Part shown: positions 6,593 to 6,721 of the stretch, piece by piece | How the letters are laid out: every line of letters starts with the position of its first letter | Numbering within the stretch: the first letter of the stretch is position 1 | NCBI GenBank assembly: GCA_002469975.1 | Contig: DKMG01000049.1 | Location: forward strand, 6,900-13,620 | Source of the DNA: Proteobacteria bacterium UBA7420 | GTDB lineage: Bacteria > Pseudomonadota > Gammaproteobacteria > Magnimaribacterales > D2472 | Direction of reading: 5' to 3' | DNA: 6,721 nucleotides | Program-made: the position numbers and the translations under genes | Notes under the pieces: model-generated | The model's input: the letters and a program-made list of their open reading frames with translations, nothing else | Database searches by the model: none | What the model was told of the DNA's origin: nothing

Positions 6593-6721
6593 TTATTTTT
6601 TTACCATTTTTTCGGCATTCTTTGTAAATTCTTTCATTTTCTCATCGTTATCAAGCAAGCTTTCAATTCTTATAGGAACTGCAATGCCTTCAACCATTCC
6701 AGGCTGCTCATACATTGCTTT
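6593..6721 (-). CDS. C-terminal end of an unrecognised protein, cut by window edge
   Basis: The last 42 codons of a gene that enters from the right edge and ends in TAA at 6595-6593. The frame is open to the edge, and the tail is charged and helical-looking (KEFTKNAEKMVKK), preceded by a segment reading MYEQPGMVEGIAVPIRIES. It contains no motif I can assign to a family. It ends 13 bases before the GST start in the same direction, so it is probably the preceding member of the operon. The remaining sequence to the right would be needed to name it. Confidence 0.65.
   Translation of the reverse strand, partial: KAMYEQPGMVEGIAVPIRIESLLDNDEKMKEFTKNAEKMVKK

Overview
This window is an AT-rich bacterial segment that is almost entirely coding. 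All genes read on the minus strand, so transcription runs from the right edge to the left edge. Small gene overlaps, gaps of at most 16 bases, Shine-Dalgarno-led starts and the protein families point to a Gram-negative bacterium. The AT-rich codon use and the mix of sulfatase, DUF1330, DUF2855 and GST genes would fit a streamlined marine gammaproteobacterium (SAR86-like or a relative). That placement is inference; no taxonomic marker gene is present.

Layout in transcription order: (1) the last 42 codons of an unrecognised protein (6593-6721); (2) a glutathione S-transferase-like protein (5965-6579); (3) a soluble DUF1330 protein (5546-5962); (4) a second DUF1330 protein with an added N-terminal membrane anchor (5043-5549); (5) a membrane protein of unknown family (4586-5062); (6) a DUF2855 protein, a divergent relative of medium-chain dehydrogenases (3463-4569); (7) a membrane-anchored formylglycine-type sulfatase (1824-3470); (8) a small four-helix membrane protein resembling DUF4345 (1434-1811); (9) a membrane-anchored metallo-beta-lactamase-fold hydrolase of the RNase Z/AtsA type (377-1429); (10) the first 125 residues of an NAD-type short-chain dehydrogenase (1-377).

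Consecutive genes overlap by 1, 8, 4 or about 20 bases or are separated by 2 to 16 bases. No terminator, promoter, transporter or regulator is visible between them. The natural reading is one polycistronic unit extending past both window edges.

The products fall into two groups. The sulfatase, the MBL hydrolase, the anchored DUF1330 protein and the two integral membrane proteins belong to the envelope. The GST, the soluble DUF1330 protein, the DUF2855 protein and the SDR should be cytoplasmic. A working hypothesis is a catabolic or detoxification pathway for a sulfated or otherwise esterified small organic compound: ester hydrolysis at the periplasmic face, then redox and glutathione-dependent steps inside. 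The substrate cannot be told from the sequence. No RNA gene, mobile element, CRISPR array or stretch of more than 300 non-coding bases is present.
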